From: Mesodorylaimus sp. YZB2_4
Lineage: Eukaryota > Nematoda > Enoplea > Dorylaimida > Dorylaimidae
Reading direction: 5' to 3'
Length of the DNA stretch: 64,000 nt
Assembly: GCA_030248295.1 (NCBI GenBank)
Contig: JASANH010000634.1
Coordinates: 16,845 to 80,844, forward strand
Shown here: piece by piece, positions 1-11,499 of the stretch
Position numbering within the stretch: the first letter of the stretch is position 1
How the letters are laid out: each line of letters opens with the position of its first letter
Translations under genes and position numbers: made by a program
The notes under the pieces: generated by a model
What the model was told of the DNA's origin: nothing
The model's database searches: none
The model's input: only the letters and a program-made list of their open reading frames with translations

Positions 1-23
1 GCCCAAATACAACAATTTCTCAC

Positions 24-480
24 CTGCATAACTCGCGTCAACAATGTCGACCCTGATCTGGCAGCATTGCTGTAATACACGACTGGTCCTTGCGGTTCTT
101 GCAAGCTTGATTCAGCAAAACGGCAAAACGCTTTGAATGGCATTCTCGCTAATTTTATTGCATCATCGTATTGCCTCATGAAAACGAACGGCGCCTCTCT
201 AGCGTGATAGCATGGCCATGGTTTCGGCATAAGCACGAAGTAAGCGTATTCACTGTCCAACGTGTACAGCGTCCAACATGGGTCGGGTGCCAGAAATTCT
301 TTTGCTTTCACAAAGCTGTCGTGCCACCAAATGAAATCATTCGCACTGGTCATATCACCTTCGACCAATTTCTTTCGATAAAGGATGGTCAAGAGCTGGC
401 AATCTTCTGCAGCTGTGCATGCATCAGAAGCGATTTCATGCAGATGCTGCCTGCCTCCATTCAGGCGCCACACAAGCTGA
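24..480 (-). CDS. Internal exon of a P-loop, sulfotransferase-like protein (partial, runs off the left edge)
   Basis: The minus strand is open for 152 codons from a plausible 3' splice site (tccctacaaag, ending at 481) to a clear 5' splice site (ATGCAG|gtgaga, exon end at 24). The exon has no usable start codon of its own, so it is an internal exon: the gene continues left of the window and has 5' exons to the right that I could not find. The last 20 residues read VVYYSNAARSGSTLLTRVMQ. A hydrophobic strand followed by RSGSTLL is the shape of the 5'-phosphosulfate-binding P-loop of sulfotransferases. Upstream the segment is rich in W, Y and C (for example DFIWWHDSFVKAKEFLAPDP). Codon use is even and protein-like. 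The P-loop assignment is by motif only; another P-loop family is possible, and no substrate can be named. Confidence 0.55.
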
Positions 481-489
481 CTTTGTAGG

Positions 490-1800
490 GAATGAATGAG
501 ACAACGAATCGTTCGATAAATGAGATGCAACGTAGATACAAGCCAGATATTCATTTTCAATGACGATTACAAAGAAATCTTTACTTTGCACATTTACTGG
601 GGGAAGTGGCCATTTTATGCACACAAGGCTGACGTGTCCACTGCTACGTACGTATACCGTACTCGTGCCCGACGTCGATTGGGCAGCACATACCGTGAGG
701 ACATAAAATGTAAGTACTGTGTTCATTCATCACATTTAGTGGGAATTTTAAAAGCAGCAAGGTTACAAACAGTAATGCAAACGCAAGTAACCCAAGCAAC
801 TTCTGCTGCTCCTAGCACCAGTAAACCAGCTACGTATGGGCTTCCATAGGTACAGGTACCAAAGCTTGCGGCCAAGGGCGTGCTGACGTGGTCGGAAAAA
901 ATTGACACTGAGGAGCATTTGTAGATAACAGTTGATCATGCGGATATGGAGCCAGGTCTTTGAGGCCGAGAGCAGAATTAGAAAGAAACTCTGCACCCTC
1001 TCAACAGCCTGCACTGAATGTGAAATGGTATATATTGTATAGCAAATTAGCGACCAAATCGAGGTATGCGCTTCTTCCCTAGGAGCAGTGCTGAGAAATA
1101 ACCCAGCAAGTTTACTTTATGATTCTGAGAGAGGCCAGAAAAAATCTGGATGGGCTTCACTGCAATTCACATAGTGCGGTTCTATTTTGAGTACTACTGC
1201 AATGAATGCATTATCTGTGACCAACTTTTCGTCAACCGTTCATCTTGTCAATGCGCTGTGCATATTTCTGTAGACAATGTATCGCTTGAGCAAGGGCACG
1301 CGCAAATTGCCAAGTGCTGTGGCAGGTCGAATTTCCCTGCTGACCGCTGACCAATCTAACGATATCTTTTCAACAGGATCTCCGCCCATAAATTGAAGCA
1401 CGCATGCCGTAATTAAATTCGAATATCAAAATCAAAGTTCAAAATGCTGACTCTACTGCGCAAAACACGAATGCTGTGTGTACATTTACCGTAGGTTATG
1501 TTCACCCCTATAGTATAGTGTAACACGCGTCCATCACCCATGAACGTCAGCACCAGGGAAGCTCCTACTGATCGCGATCTCGTTGTCGTGGCTCCCGTGA
1601 GGGGTGTAGATGACACCGCGGGAAGCTTGCGCACTCCAACTCGCGTTTAGAGCAGCAGTCGCCGACTCCAGTAGCCTAACGATAAGACTGATGGAACATC
1701 AACCCCATTGAGAATCCACTGTGTCTCGATTGACACGCTGCCGCCTGCAAGCGGCAAATGAACTGTCGCTAATGGCCAAAAATGACATCGCGGTCAGATA
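490..1800. other. No gene recognised
   Basis: Short open frames on both strands lack family motifs and paired splice sites. Missing 5' exons of the sulfotransferase-like gene could lie here, but none could be joined in phase. Confidence 0.5.
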
Positions 1801-1814
1801 GAAATTACCTGTGC

Positions 1815-3060
1815 TATGTTATGATCGTGAGAAAAAAGCAAAAGGCAAAAGTGATGGTGACATAAAAAAGTAAAAGTATAAATTGCAGACACGCAAGCTT
1901 GGAAATGTTGCCGATGCAAGTGGATCACAGAGATATTGATAAAATGCTCCGAGCCAGATGACTATCACGCCAGACACGGTCTGCCATGATAGTCATCTTT
2001 CGTCTTTCCCGTTCCCGTTCATACTCTCCATATTTTCTCACTCGCGAAAATTGATTGATTTTAGATCGTTCAGGGTGCGATGATAATCGTGCGGCAAAAT
2101 GTAGAGGGAGCTCAGGTACCTGAAAAGCAGACGTGATAGAGTAACGCGAACCTGAACCTGAAGAAGACCGACTTACTTCATGTTGAAAATGCGATACAGG
2201 CGTTTCGGTTGTGGTTTTTTTAGCGCCAACCTTGGTTTCGGAACCACTAGCTGGCTCCGGAATGAGGAACAGCTTATGCCTATCGCAGGACAACATAGCC
2301 AGAGTCAGTGCCATTCCAATGAGAACAATGACAGGCTGTATTTCTTCTGGCTCGAGCGAGGAAAGACAAGGAAAAGTTAAGAAGGTCTTAAAGAGATGTC
2401 CGAAACTTCGAAATCCTTCTGCTTTAAATGGGCACCCGAATGTATGCTTGGTGAATAAGCATGGGGCGTTATGACTCTGGTCCAAACGGCGGCCTGGCAC
2501 AGCCTGGTGTGAGCCCATAGCAAATTTAGCGGATATCCTGCATCGCCTAAGCATCATGGCCTCGAATGGATATTTTTCACACGAACATCGATCACGATTT
2601 ATGTAGCGATTTCGCTTTCCTTACGCATGGCGAACATGAGATATACCAATTATTATGTGCTTGTGGACTTGGCTTGACAAACCAGCCAAACCATCTCTGC
2701 CATGTCCGCCTAGAACATCTACTTCTATAGATGTGTGGCTGTAGTGTATGACAGGAAACTCTTCTGACAAGAATTTTCCCTTTGCCAACGAGGAGCATGA
2801 CTTCATTGTCAATCTTATCGCGATCGAGTGATGCCAGGGAGTAAATAACTAGCATAGCATAGCATCGATTTCGCCACTCTTCTTTTGCATCCACATGCCA
2901 TGCGAAGGCGCGTGTTGATCCCTGCCCAGGCCGAGAGGACGTATGTAGGGAGTTCACGCCAAACACCAGGCCATGGGGACATGAGCCTGGAGGGCCCGTT
3001 CTCACAGGATACGCGGATATGTTACAGAAATTTAGCAGTGTCTGGATTTCCTAATTCTCC
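1815..3060. repeat. Tandem segmental duplication, left copy
   Basis: About 1.2 kb here is repeated, diverged, at roughly 4090-5130. Landmarks shared in the same order and orientation are an AAAGCAAAAGGCAAAAG-type tract, a GATTTGATTGATTTCAGATCG-like core, the gtggtttttt(t)agcgcc tract, GGCCTGGCACAGCCTGGTGTGAG and CATGGCCTCGAATGGATATTTTTCACACG. Each copy contains one small two-exon gene on the minus strand. The conserved upstream part (about 2450-2600) reads in different frames in the two copies, so it is probably promoter or 5' flank rather than coding. Confidence 0.8.
1925..2341 (-). CDS. Small secreted or membrane-anchored protein, duplicate 1 (two exons; ancestral ATG lost)
   Basis: Exon 1 runs 2341/2314 to 2177 and ends CATGAA|gtaagt; exon 2 runs 2119 to 1925 after cttttcag. 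Both boundaries are phase 0. The position matching the other copy's start codon (2341-2339) is ATA, so translation would have to start at codon 10 (ATG at 2314), shortening the hydrophobic leader to MALTLAMLSC. The product continues KLFLIPEPASGSETKVGAKK, then a basic C-terminal half with the run EYERERERRK. The 57-bp intron is itself open in frame, so spliced and unspliced forms both read through. I recognise no family. The tandem duplication and conserved flanks suggest a real gene; copy 2 has a separate frameshift. Confidence 0.4.
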   Translation of the reverse strand: MQPVIVLIGMALTLAMLSCDRHKLFLIPEPASGSETKVGAKKTTTETPVSHFQHEVSRSSSGSGSRYSITSAFQVPELPLHFAARLSSHPERSKINQFSRVRKYGEYERERERRKMTIMADRVWRDSHLARSILSISL

Positions 3061-3064
3061 CTAA

Positions 3065-3250
3065 TCCCTAACTCAGAAGTTTCAGTTTCATAATGTAACA
3101 CCACAGAGGGTCAGAAGTTAGAGTTTCCAGAAGGCGCCCTGGCACAGCCTCGTATCTCGGTGCAAATTTTGGCGTCTCTCCTATTTTGGCATGAAGTATA
3201 ATGACCTCGAACGGATGCCTGTGGCACGTACAGGTTCTGGCCTGCTCATA
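3065..3250. repeat. Third, short and diverged copy of the duplicated promoter-side segment
   Basis: Around 3130-3230 the order CCTGGCACAGCCT, GCAAATTT, ATGACCTCGAACGGAT and CACGTACA matches the 5' flank of both small-gene copies (about 2490-2590 and 4770-4870). No coding exon follows it on the minus strand, so this is a flank without its gene. Confidence 0.5.
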
Positions 3251-3259
3251 CAATAGCAA

Positions 3260-4080
3260 CCATATGTACGCTTGGTTTTTTATGGGCTCGGCTCGGAGAC
3301 CAGCATGGGAAGATATTATCTCTGCCCACGAAACACGCTTGGTTTTAGCTACTGCTGAAAAGAAGTTTCTTTCAGGTGATCCAAAGCATGACTGGGTGGG
3401 GGGCGACTCCGTAATGACTGTAGAGGACCCATAAATAGGGTTTATGATTTTATTGCGGAAGCGGCAAATTAAAGAAGCCGCTTCTTGTGAGGAAGAGAAG
3501 TTTCAGTCAAGAAGTCTCAACGCGGAAGTTTACAATGAATCTTGTACAGCCAACAACGAAACCTGGCTTTGTACTCTGTGTTCATGATGATTCTGGAAAT
3601 TGATTATTTGGTAGGGTCCTTTTATTCTTATACACTATCCACGACCGACTTTCCTTTTACACAAACCATCTGAAGATAAAAAATCATTATTTATTCTGTC
3701 CAATGCACTGTGCACTTTTCAGAAGGGGATCGCGCACTAGTCTCTTAGTTCTAGCTGAAATGTGGCGTGAAGTCAAATTTCTTCGAGCTGTGACACGTCG
3801 AACGATACAGGATCTTCACACAAATAGAAAGCACCCTGCACAGACCCCTCCACCACAGGACCTCGATTTCATTGAAGCAGTCTCGCTTTGTGCGTGGTGT
3901 TTTCATTCATTCCCGATGATGTCTAAAGAAGAAGGGAACGTTAAAAGAAAATAAATGTAGCTTCTCTGCGACACGCGATACTGTACCTACAGAATCGTTT
4001 CGTTATGCGTTACGCCAACATTACATAGGGTAGCAAATGAGCCATCGCAGCGACAAGACTCTTTTCTAGGTCAGATGAAA
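3260..4080. other. No gene recognised
   Basis: An 83-codon plus-strand ORF at 3703-3954 has no recognisable motif and no supporting splice or promoter signal. Confidence 0.5.
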
Positions 4081-4089
4081 GTCCCGAAC

Positions 4090-5130
4090 ACACGAAATGT
4101 ATATATTTGAATGATCGTGTGAGACAAAAGCAAAGGCAAAAGCGATGGTGATATAAAAAACAAAAGTATAAATTGGAGACGTGCATGCTTTGAAATAGAA
4201 ATGTCGCCGAGGCAAGAGGAACAGAAAGACATAAAATACTCGAATGATAAGCCCAGACAAGCAAGCTCTCATGATAGCCATCCTTCATTTATCTCGTGCC
4301 CATTTATCCTTCCAGCATTTTCTCATTCGCGAGATTTGATTGATTTCAGATCGTTCATTGTGCGATGGTAATCGTGCGGCATCATGCAGAGCGGGCTCAG
4401 CTACCTGAAAAATCAGACGTTACAGAGTGATGTGAGCCCGAACGAAGTTTGATAAACTTACTTCATGTTGAGGATGCGATAAGGGCGTTTCGGTTGTGGT
4501 TTTTTAGCGCCAGCCTTGGTTTTTGGGCCATTAGCTGGCTTTGGAATGAGGAACAGCTTCTGTCCGTCGAAGGACAACAACGCCAGGGCCAGTGCCATTC
4601 CAACGAGAACAATGACAGGCTTCATATCTGCTGGTTCGAGGGACGAGAGATGGGGCCCGTCAACAAGGTCTACAAGAGATGCCCAAAACTTCGAAATCGT
4701 TCTCTTTAAATAGACACCGGAATGTATGCATGGCAAATAAGCATGGGGCGTTTTGACACGTATCCAAACGGCGGCCTGGCACAGCCTGGTGTGAGCCCAT
4801 TGCAAAGTTGACGGATATCCTGCATCGCCTAAACATCATGGCCTCGAGCGGATATTTTTCACACGTACACTGATCCCAAATTATGACCATTTTTGCTTCC
4901 TACGCATCGCGGACATCAGGTATACTAAGCATTTCCTGTGGGCTTGGCTTGCCAAACCAGCGAAGGCATGTCCGCCCACGTAGATGTTTGGATCTAGCGA
5001 TTGACGAAACTCTTCCGACAAGAATTTTCCTTTTGGCGAATGGGAACCATGACCACATTCTCTACGGGTATCTCGCCACACTGCTTTTGCCGTATGCATA
5101 CCTGCATATGTTGATCCCTGCCAAGACCTA
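4090..5130. repeat. Tandem segmental duplication, right copy
   Basis: Partner of the 1815-3060 segment in the same orientation, offset by about 2.3 kb. Similarity is strongest over exon 1, exon 2 and about 150 bp of 5' flank of the small gene, and weaker elsewhere. Confidence 0.8.
4285..4625 (-). pseudogene. Small secreted protein, duplicate 2 (one-base frameshift against exon 2)
   Basis: The start codon is kept at 4625 and gives the signal peptide MKPVIVLVGMALALALLS, then KLFLIPKPANGPKTKAGAKK. Exon 1 ends at 4462 (ATGAA|gtaagt) in phase 2. Exon 2 starts at 4404 after ttttcag and is open only in phase 0, for 39 codons to TGA at 4285. The mismatch traces to the homopolymer at about 4504-4509: six A on the coding strand here, seven in copy 1. 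With six A, exon 1 alone would end at a TAA just inside the intron, giving a 55-residue basic protein. That truncated product could be the functional one, so pseudogene is an inference. An assembly error in the A-run would explain it equally well. Confidence 0.45.
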
Positions 5131-5139
5131 GAGCACACA

Positions 5140-5880
5140 GACTAGGCATCAGGAAGATCGTTCTGGACATGATGAATGGAAACTTTGGTCTGTAGTCCGT
5201 GCTTATTTACGCGAGGCCTCGTTCATGTTTGCTGAGTCATCAGAATGGCAAGACGGCACAGGGAATAGGTGCTTGAGGCCAGATCAAAAATCGAGTGCTG
5301 CTTGCCTTTCGATACATCGCTTTTGCTTCGTTTTTCTGTTTTTGTCTTTATTGTATTCCGGTAACTTGAATCAAAATGTCATGTTATTCAGTCCAGCGTT
5401 GCCAGACGCTAAAAATGAAAAGCTGCCAACGACAGAAAAAAATACCCAAAATTGTACCACATGCTGCCACAGGACTCCCAAAAAATTTTCAACATGGGAT
5501 CTCAATATAAATAAAATGCGTTTCCTCATACCTACATGTGAGCTGACAGAGATGAAAAATTTCACTTCCATGAACTATTACTAATCTGAAAAAGTGCAAA
5601 GTACTTTTGATCCTCCGAATCATGGTGTAGTTCCTCGCAGCTTAGTCCTCGGCCGAGGATGGGCACCCTCGACCTCGAGGAAAACCGGCCGAGGGTCGAG
5701 GTTCACAAGCAAAATGCAACCAATAAGCTGTTTCTCATTTTTGAGACAAGGCGCACAAGTGTGCCTTCTCCTTGCACGTGAAAAAATGCGCAATTTTTCC
5801 GCTAGTGTAGGCTTGCTTTGTCCAAATCGCTTGCCTTTTTATCCCTGTGGGTGATTTTTCTCTTGAAAAAACAGTCAGAG
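5140..5880. other. No gene recognised
   Basis: Only unsupported short ORFs. A palindrome-like stretch rich in CCTCGGCCGAGG and TCGACCTCGAGG lies at about 5648-5705. Confidence 0.4.
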
Positions 5881-5889
5881 GACCATGAA

Positions 5890-6075
5890 AATGGACTTAG
5901 CCTTTTTACTACCGTCAGAAAAGTGACCTTTGCAAAAAACTTCATAAGAATTGACCCAGAAAACATTTTTCCATGTTCTTTTTTTGTTTTTTCGCTCTAA
6001 TCCTAAACGAGATTTTACCGCTATTTGCGGCGTGAGCCTGCGCATGTGCACGCAGGCGGGTTACGGTGCTGCACA
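5890..6075 (+). repeat. Dispersed repeat, copy A
   Basis: The stretch ending in TTTTTTCGCTCTAATCCTAA, then GAGATTTTACCG and a GC-rich CGTGAGCCTGCGCATGTG part, is matched in reverse orientation at about 26720-26900. The shared order of an A-rich block, CGCTCTAA, GATTTTACCG and a CGCGCCTGCGC-like block shows homology of two diverged copies. No coding capacity seen. Confidence 0.5.
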
Positions 6076-6079
6076 ATGC

Positions 6080-9000
6080 ATTGTCCAGCGAGGCACACGA
6101 TTTTCAAAAATTTGAGATAGGGTAAAGTACCCTAACTCCGATATCTAAGCTGTCAATTGATGTCTCCCTATGAAAATAAGGAAGATGTAATTTTTTATAG
6201 GGTCTATGTTGAAGTCATCTACCTAGGAATCAGCAAACCTGCGCAAACCCGCTTAAGCAAAGTAATTAGGGGTAAAATGCGGTTTTTTAAAATTATCGGT
6301 GTGTTCGGAATTAGGGCCAGCGTTGGCCTTAAATCCAAACACCGCAGGAATGTTAAAAGATACGAACCCAGTCAAATTCAAGAAAGAATCGCTAGTAGAA
6401 ATCGATTCTACACTAATTACTTCAAGTGTTAGGCGAAATTGCAACAAAATAAATTTTTTCAATCAAACTAATATAAAAAAATGCCGGGACATAGGGCTGG
6501 CTCCATGTCTCGACATTGTTGGAGCTTCCTGCGCCAATTAGCAAGGAGATCACGACTTATTAGACATTTTCCAGAGGTCAATGTTGGGGCAGAAGTGGCT
6601 GGCCACCCGCGCCCCTTGAACTTTCCGAGATCTGGGAAAATCGATCCCGATCAAGTGTTTGGCATTAGGCTCTGATCAGCAGTATCGTCGCGATGTTTCA
6701 CAATTCAATGATCAAGAATACTTTTTTCCTGCTCAAAACCAGACTACTGTACAGAACTTTAACTACAATAAAGCGGTGCGGGCTCGCTACGTTTGTGAGA
6801 AGGGCTTAGCTTTGTACCGCAAAGAAATCGATAAATCTTGATCAATTTGAATAAATCGATTTTGATTTGTGTAATTCCGCGAGAACAGCTTTGCTGCAAA
6901 CGAAATACTTACAATCCCATCACTAAATAGGGCTCTTCACATTGGCGCCGTCCGCAGAATCCAACATTACGGTTTTTTTGTAATCGCAAAAATGGCATAA
7001 TTATACCACGTCTGTCAACGCTGATTCAGTTACTCATATTCAATGCCAGTCTCATCTCATTGACATCCACCCACGCCAGTGCCACTTCTACGTCAGGGAT
7101 TTTCTATACCCTGAAAAAGCTGAAAGGGAAGAGCCTCAAAACGACAACCAGAAATTTCATTAGATATGAACTTGGACTATTACGACATCGAGATGAAAAC
7201 TGATGCCTACTTCAATTTCTACCCTGCTATCGGCAAGAATTCTTGGATTGGATCGACAGCCTGTCTGCAAAGATCTTGCTGACTTTGATGATTAATGTGA
7301 GCGATCTGCTTTGTATACCTTGCGACTTTGAAAATTGCACTGTATTTCTCTTGCACAGGAAAATACAGTTCTTTCGTGTTCCTCCCAATAAATGCTGTTT
7401 GGAGGAGTGGAGATTCCCTAGCTATGACGAAAGTACAGTAGCAGCGCAAGATGACAGACCCGGCTGTGCTCACTATACTCGTAGGTTTCAGGAGGCATGG
7501 GGCATCGTAACAGACACATGCCAGAAGTATCAGGACGAAAACTTGCTTTTGTTCGAATTATCTTTATAGTCACATTGTATTTCCACTTAGCAACATGAGG
7601 AGCTGTGAAGAAAAGGTGCGGCTAAATACAACATCATCATGACGTGTGTATATGCAGGCAGAAAGTGAAGTAAAATGGAATCATGACAGCGTGTAATGTA
7701 AGTTTAAGGAGAAAAGCAAATTTGCTTCTAAACGTGGTATATTACGTAAAGTAGCGCAATAAAGTATCGCGAAATATACTCGTATCATAAAGTCCCACGG
7801 AGAGGGGGATAAGAAACAATTTTAAAAAAATTTCGATGAAAGATTTATTTGTGTGATCAACGAACTATTCAAACTACAATTATTAACACACACAGAGAAT
7901 ATGTTACCTCTTACAACAGTTTCTTGATCTGGCGGCCTTTGGATTCACTGGTGCAACCTCACTACCTGGCGGGCTATGGCGAGAGAATTATTGATCTTCC
8001 CGTTGCTGGGAGGCGTCAACCTCTCAGGATGATTTCAGCCGCGATATAGTCGCAAGACTTGTCTTCTCCAGTTGGAGTTTTTGTCGGTGGGTGGCTTCAC
8101 TGGGAGCATGCTGGGCCTACATTAGGATACTATGGCTACAATTTTAAGGGATCCTATATTCAAACAATACTGTACAGCATCGTGTATATTTCAATCGAAA
8201 ACGACATTCCACGCAAGAAATAATACGAGACTGAAGATTATGTTATGTGTGCCAAATTTTCCCTTCGAAATGTGCTGTATTTTTGCCTACGACCCATTAG
8301 AAATTACAAATTTCACAGACTACGTTTAAGTGCTCACAGTATTCTTTTTCAGAAAATCAGTTAAAATGCAATACGATGCCAATGTGGTATCGTTGAGTGC
8401 ACCGACCATATACTTACTCGTATAACATCAATTAGATGTTTAGGACACTCGTTGACCAGTCAACGGAATGCAACAATTCATGTACTCCAGAGCCTCACAT
8501 CGGCCCAGGTAATCAGGTCAGAGCGAATATCCGCGTAACACCTTGCAACCCGTTCATCATCAAAATTGCTGCCGCAAATTCGCGCAAAGCCTTCTTTCTG
8601 GGTCCAGGGAAAAGCCTGATGTATCTCAGACTAATGTTAGGTGACGCGACTATGACAATTATAACCTCCCTAGGCAGTAGCATATCTCATTGCCGTATAC
8701 TGACATTGACGACAGTGCTACCCAAGTCTTTCTTGAAAAATATTTTCACGAACGCATGTCTGAACAGTTTGTTTAACTTGACATAAACGAAGACATGCGA
8801 CCATGCGCTGATAAACCGCAACGCTGTGGTGAAGGGTACAATTTGCAAATTAGTCTCAAGAGATAACTTAGCAGTGACGGACAGAACCCAGAACACCACT
8901 TGCTCCATACGTGATAAGGAGAAGAGTGCCCACGGTTTGCACCACCAAACGAAGAATACTCTCCCACAATAATTTACGGGACGGTTGCTTTTTTAAAATT

Positions 9001-9240
9001 TATAACCACAAGTTTTTCTGTCTTTGGTATGATACATGCGCCAATAATTTTTACCTATGAATGTCTGCGTACAGTTGAAGAAAAGATGGCAAAAGCAAGG
9101 ATACAATCTCGCTCATGAAAGGAATATCTATAAAAGTGAACGTCAAGAAAATATGCCGAAGATGAGTTTTACTGGGACAAGAAGAACATGCACCAGCATG
9201 CTAATCAAAATGCACTAGCTATAAATGTGGCGTCAACTGC
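6080..9240. other. No gene recognised
   Basis: Open stretches at 6985-7165 and 7168-7569 (plus strand) look mildly protein-like but sit in different frames and match no family known to me. No terminal repeats were found. Confidence 0.4.
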
Positions 9241-9248
9241 AACTTTGT

Positions 9249-9780
9249 TCACAGCGCATCAACTTTGTTCGAAAGGTTGCTCCTCATGATACGTATTATG
9301 CAAACTTTTGCATAAGCAAAGCGCATGCTTCTGTCGAATATGTCAGTCATACTCCAGTTACTGTATGACTGGGTGGCTGGAAATCTGCTCGAAGCAGCCT
9401 GTTTAGCACCTTCCACACTGTCGATCGGACTCATATTGTAATTGTACTGTAAAAGGCTGACCACTTGACTTTGACCAGCACCAGCATGATCATAATGGGC
9501 TGTATTTTATGCAAATATATTACCATGTACAGTAAAATGTGGAATCGCATCTTCTGGTAATCATCGCTGTCGCGCCCAGTTTCCTGATATTTGACCATAA
9601 CAATACCTGATCCTGTAACCAAACTACGAAGCGATGGACTAACAAAAACTGTCTGAATGACAAGTGTTTTTCTATTAAAGTAAGCAATGCACTCGTCTCA
9701 CGATCAGATGATCCTCTCGCCTTCGAGCATAATGCATTTAGACTGACGTGGCCGAAGGTGATGAGCACAGAGGACGACAA
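9249..9780 (-). CDS. Possible three-exon C-terminus of an unrecognised gene
   Basis: Three minus-strand open pieces join in phase: a stretch ending TCTGATC|gtgaga near 9699, an exon after gtttggttacag (about 9617) ending TACATG|gtaata near 9524, and a last exon after ccttttacag (about 9451) ending at TGA 9249. The joined tail contains KYQETGRDSDDYQKMRFHIL and, in the last exon, SPIDSVEGAKQAASSRFPA. Phase agreement over two introns is the only support; such chains also occur by chance in this much sequence. No family recognised and no 5' end found. Confidence 0.22.
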
Positions 9781-10105
9781 TATAAATTGCTTCCAAACCA
9801 GTGGAATTTACGGCCTGTGCGACATGTGCGTCTCGAAATATATCTAGAGGCAGCATTAATTTCCCTGGTTTATCTTATTTTAAAATAGAACATGAAACCG
9901 CGCTCGACTAAAATAAGGAGTACCATAACCCTAAACTAGGGCGATGTATGTTTAAAGGTTTGGGGCAACCAAGCGGCAAATACCCTTTTGCAGCTGCACC
10001 TTACGCCTTTGGGCGACAGATTTTTCATGGCCCGTAAAAATCTAGAAAACAAAAACTAGATTTTTGTCGTGAAAGAGGAACCTAATAAAAGCTGAGTCTT
10101 CACTC

Positions 10106-10115
10106 ATTCTTCTCA
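10106..10115 (+). promoter_or_regulatory. Splice acceptor in the collagen 5' leader (possible spliced-leader site)
   Basis: ttcttctcag lies 39 bp upstream of the collagen ATG with no coding exon before it. It is either a trans-splice acceptor for a spliced leader, common in nematodes, or the 3' end of a 5'-UTR intron. Confidence 0.45.
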
Positions 10116-10154
10116 GTGCCGATCGCCGCTGGCTACAGTAGAACGAAGGGGAAA

Positions 10155-11342
10155 ATGGGCTACGAAAAAGGCAGCTCTCGCTACCTGGCCTTTGGGGCTA
10201 TTGTATTCAGCACTGTGGCCGTCACAGGCTGTTTAATAATGTTTCCATTGATTTTCCGCTATGTGCAAAGCTTGGAAAGTTCCATCCAGGTCGAATTGAA
10301 TTTCTGCAAGGTAAGTGATTGAACCAAGACGGACCAATATGATCTAACCAGACGTGTTATATTTCAGACCCGCTCTCGCGCTCTCTGGCGTCAACTGCTG
10401 GACAACGGGGCCTTGGGAGGCACGCAAAATGGTCGCTACCTGCACGCTATGTTGCTGTCCCATGAACGCCAAGCTCGAGGTGCTAAGAACGAAGAGCACA
10501 AGCACGCTCATAAAGGTGCTTCTGCTAAGGTCAAGCCAGTAGTCAAGGCAACTGCGCACATTCAAGCCGAAGAAAAGGAGGAGAAGGTTGCTGAAGCCCA
10601 AGTTCAGGCAACATCCCCCGTGGCTTTGGGACAATGCTGCACATGCCATCGTAAGTTAATTTTATGGGTGTATTCCTCCAAATAAGTGACGCAGTAACGT
10701 TTCCCAGGTGGAGCCGCTGGATCAGCTGGCGCCCCAGGCGCGGATGGACAAAACGGTGAGGATGGACATGCTGGAGAACCTGGCGATCGCGGTGCACCAG
10801 CTCCACCAATCGGTCTGCCACCAGGCGGTGGTGTAGAGCAATGCCCCTGCGAATCTGCCGGACCAGGTGACGCTGGCGAACAAGGACCGAAGGGACCCGA
10901 TGGAGAAAAAGGAGACGATGGACCACCAGGCGCTGATGGAAAACCAGGAGACGCGGTAAACACGCTTGGTCCTCTTAATTTTAAAATATTTAACACCGAC
11001 ACTTTTTAGGGACCCCAAGGCCCACCTGGGCCACCTGGACCTGCTGGAGGTCCAGGTGAAGTGGGGCCACCTGGCGCTGACGGAAAAGTTGTTGGTAGTA
11101 AACCTGGTCCAGATGGCAAACCTGGTCCAGCGGGTAAGCCTGGTCCACCAGGAGATGCAGGCAAACCAGGCGCCCCAGGCAAGGATGGTGGACCCGGACC
11201 CGCAGGTCCAGCTGGCGACGCTGGCGCACCTGGTGGCCCAGGAAAAGCTGGCGGTCCTGGTGCCCAAGGCGATCCAGGCAAACCTGGTCCGATCGGCGGA
11301 TGTGAGCACTGTCCACCTGCACGTTTGGCCCCTGGGTATTAG
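10155..11342 (+). CDS. Nematode cuticle collagen (four exons, 339 aa)
   Basis: Exons 10155-10310, 10368-10650, 10708-10955 and 11010-11342 join in phase (0, 1, 0) with canonical gtaag/ag sites and introns of 52-57 bp. ATG at 10155 is preferred; the frame extends upstream only to a non-ATG codon inside the leader. Residues 11-34 form the signal anchor of the cuticle-collagen N-terminal domain ([14 protein letters not shown]...), followed by [18 protein letters not shown] at 86-89 is a candidate subtilisin/furin processing site. A cysteine cluster CCTC (142-145) precedes Gly-X-Y repeats at about 148-185 and 198-323, broken by a segment with C192 and C194; the C-terminus carries C327 and C330. 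Proline and lysine fill X and Y. The protein should trimerise, be cleaved and be cross-linked into the cuticle. Frames antisense to the repeats are long but spurious. Confidence 0.95.
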
Positions 11343-11492
11343 CCATTGATCGGCACAAGCAGTGGGAACTGCCAAGGGAGTGGGTTAGTTAGGTCATGGT
11401 TATACCCGCACAGGGTCTGACACAATTACTTTGTGCTATCATATTCTTCCTGGAAGGTTCAGTCGTTGACCCATGCGCGTGGCATAGCCTTC

Positions 11493-11498
11493 AATAAA
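11493..11498 (+). terminator. Poly(A) signal of the collagen gene
   Basis: AATAAA lies about 150 bp after the collagen stop codon, a normal 3'-UTR length; no closer canonical hexamer was seen. Confidence 0.6.
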
Positions 11499-11499
11499 G

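Noticed and set aside
10543-11375. Long minus-strand frames rich in Gly, Pro or Trp
   Set aside because: They are antisense shadows of the collagen Gly-X-Y repeats; the plus strand has in-phase exons, cysteine boxes and splice sites.
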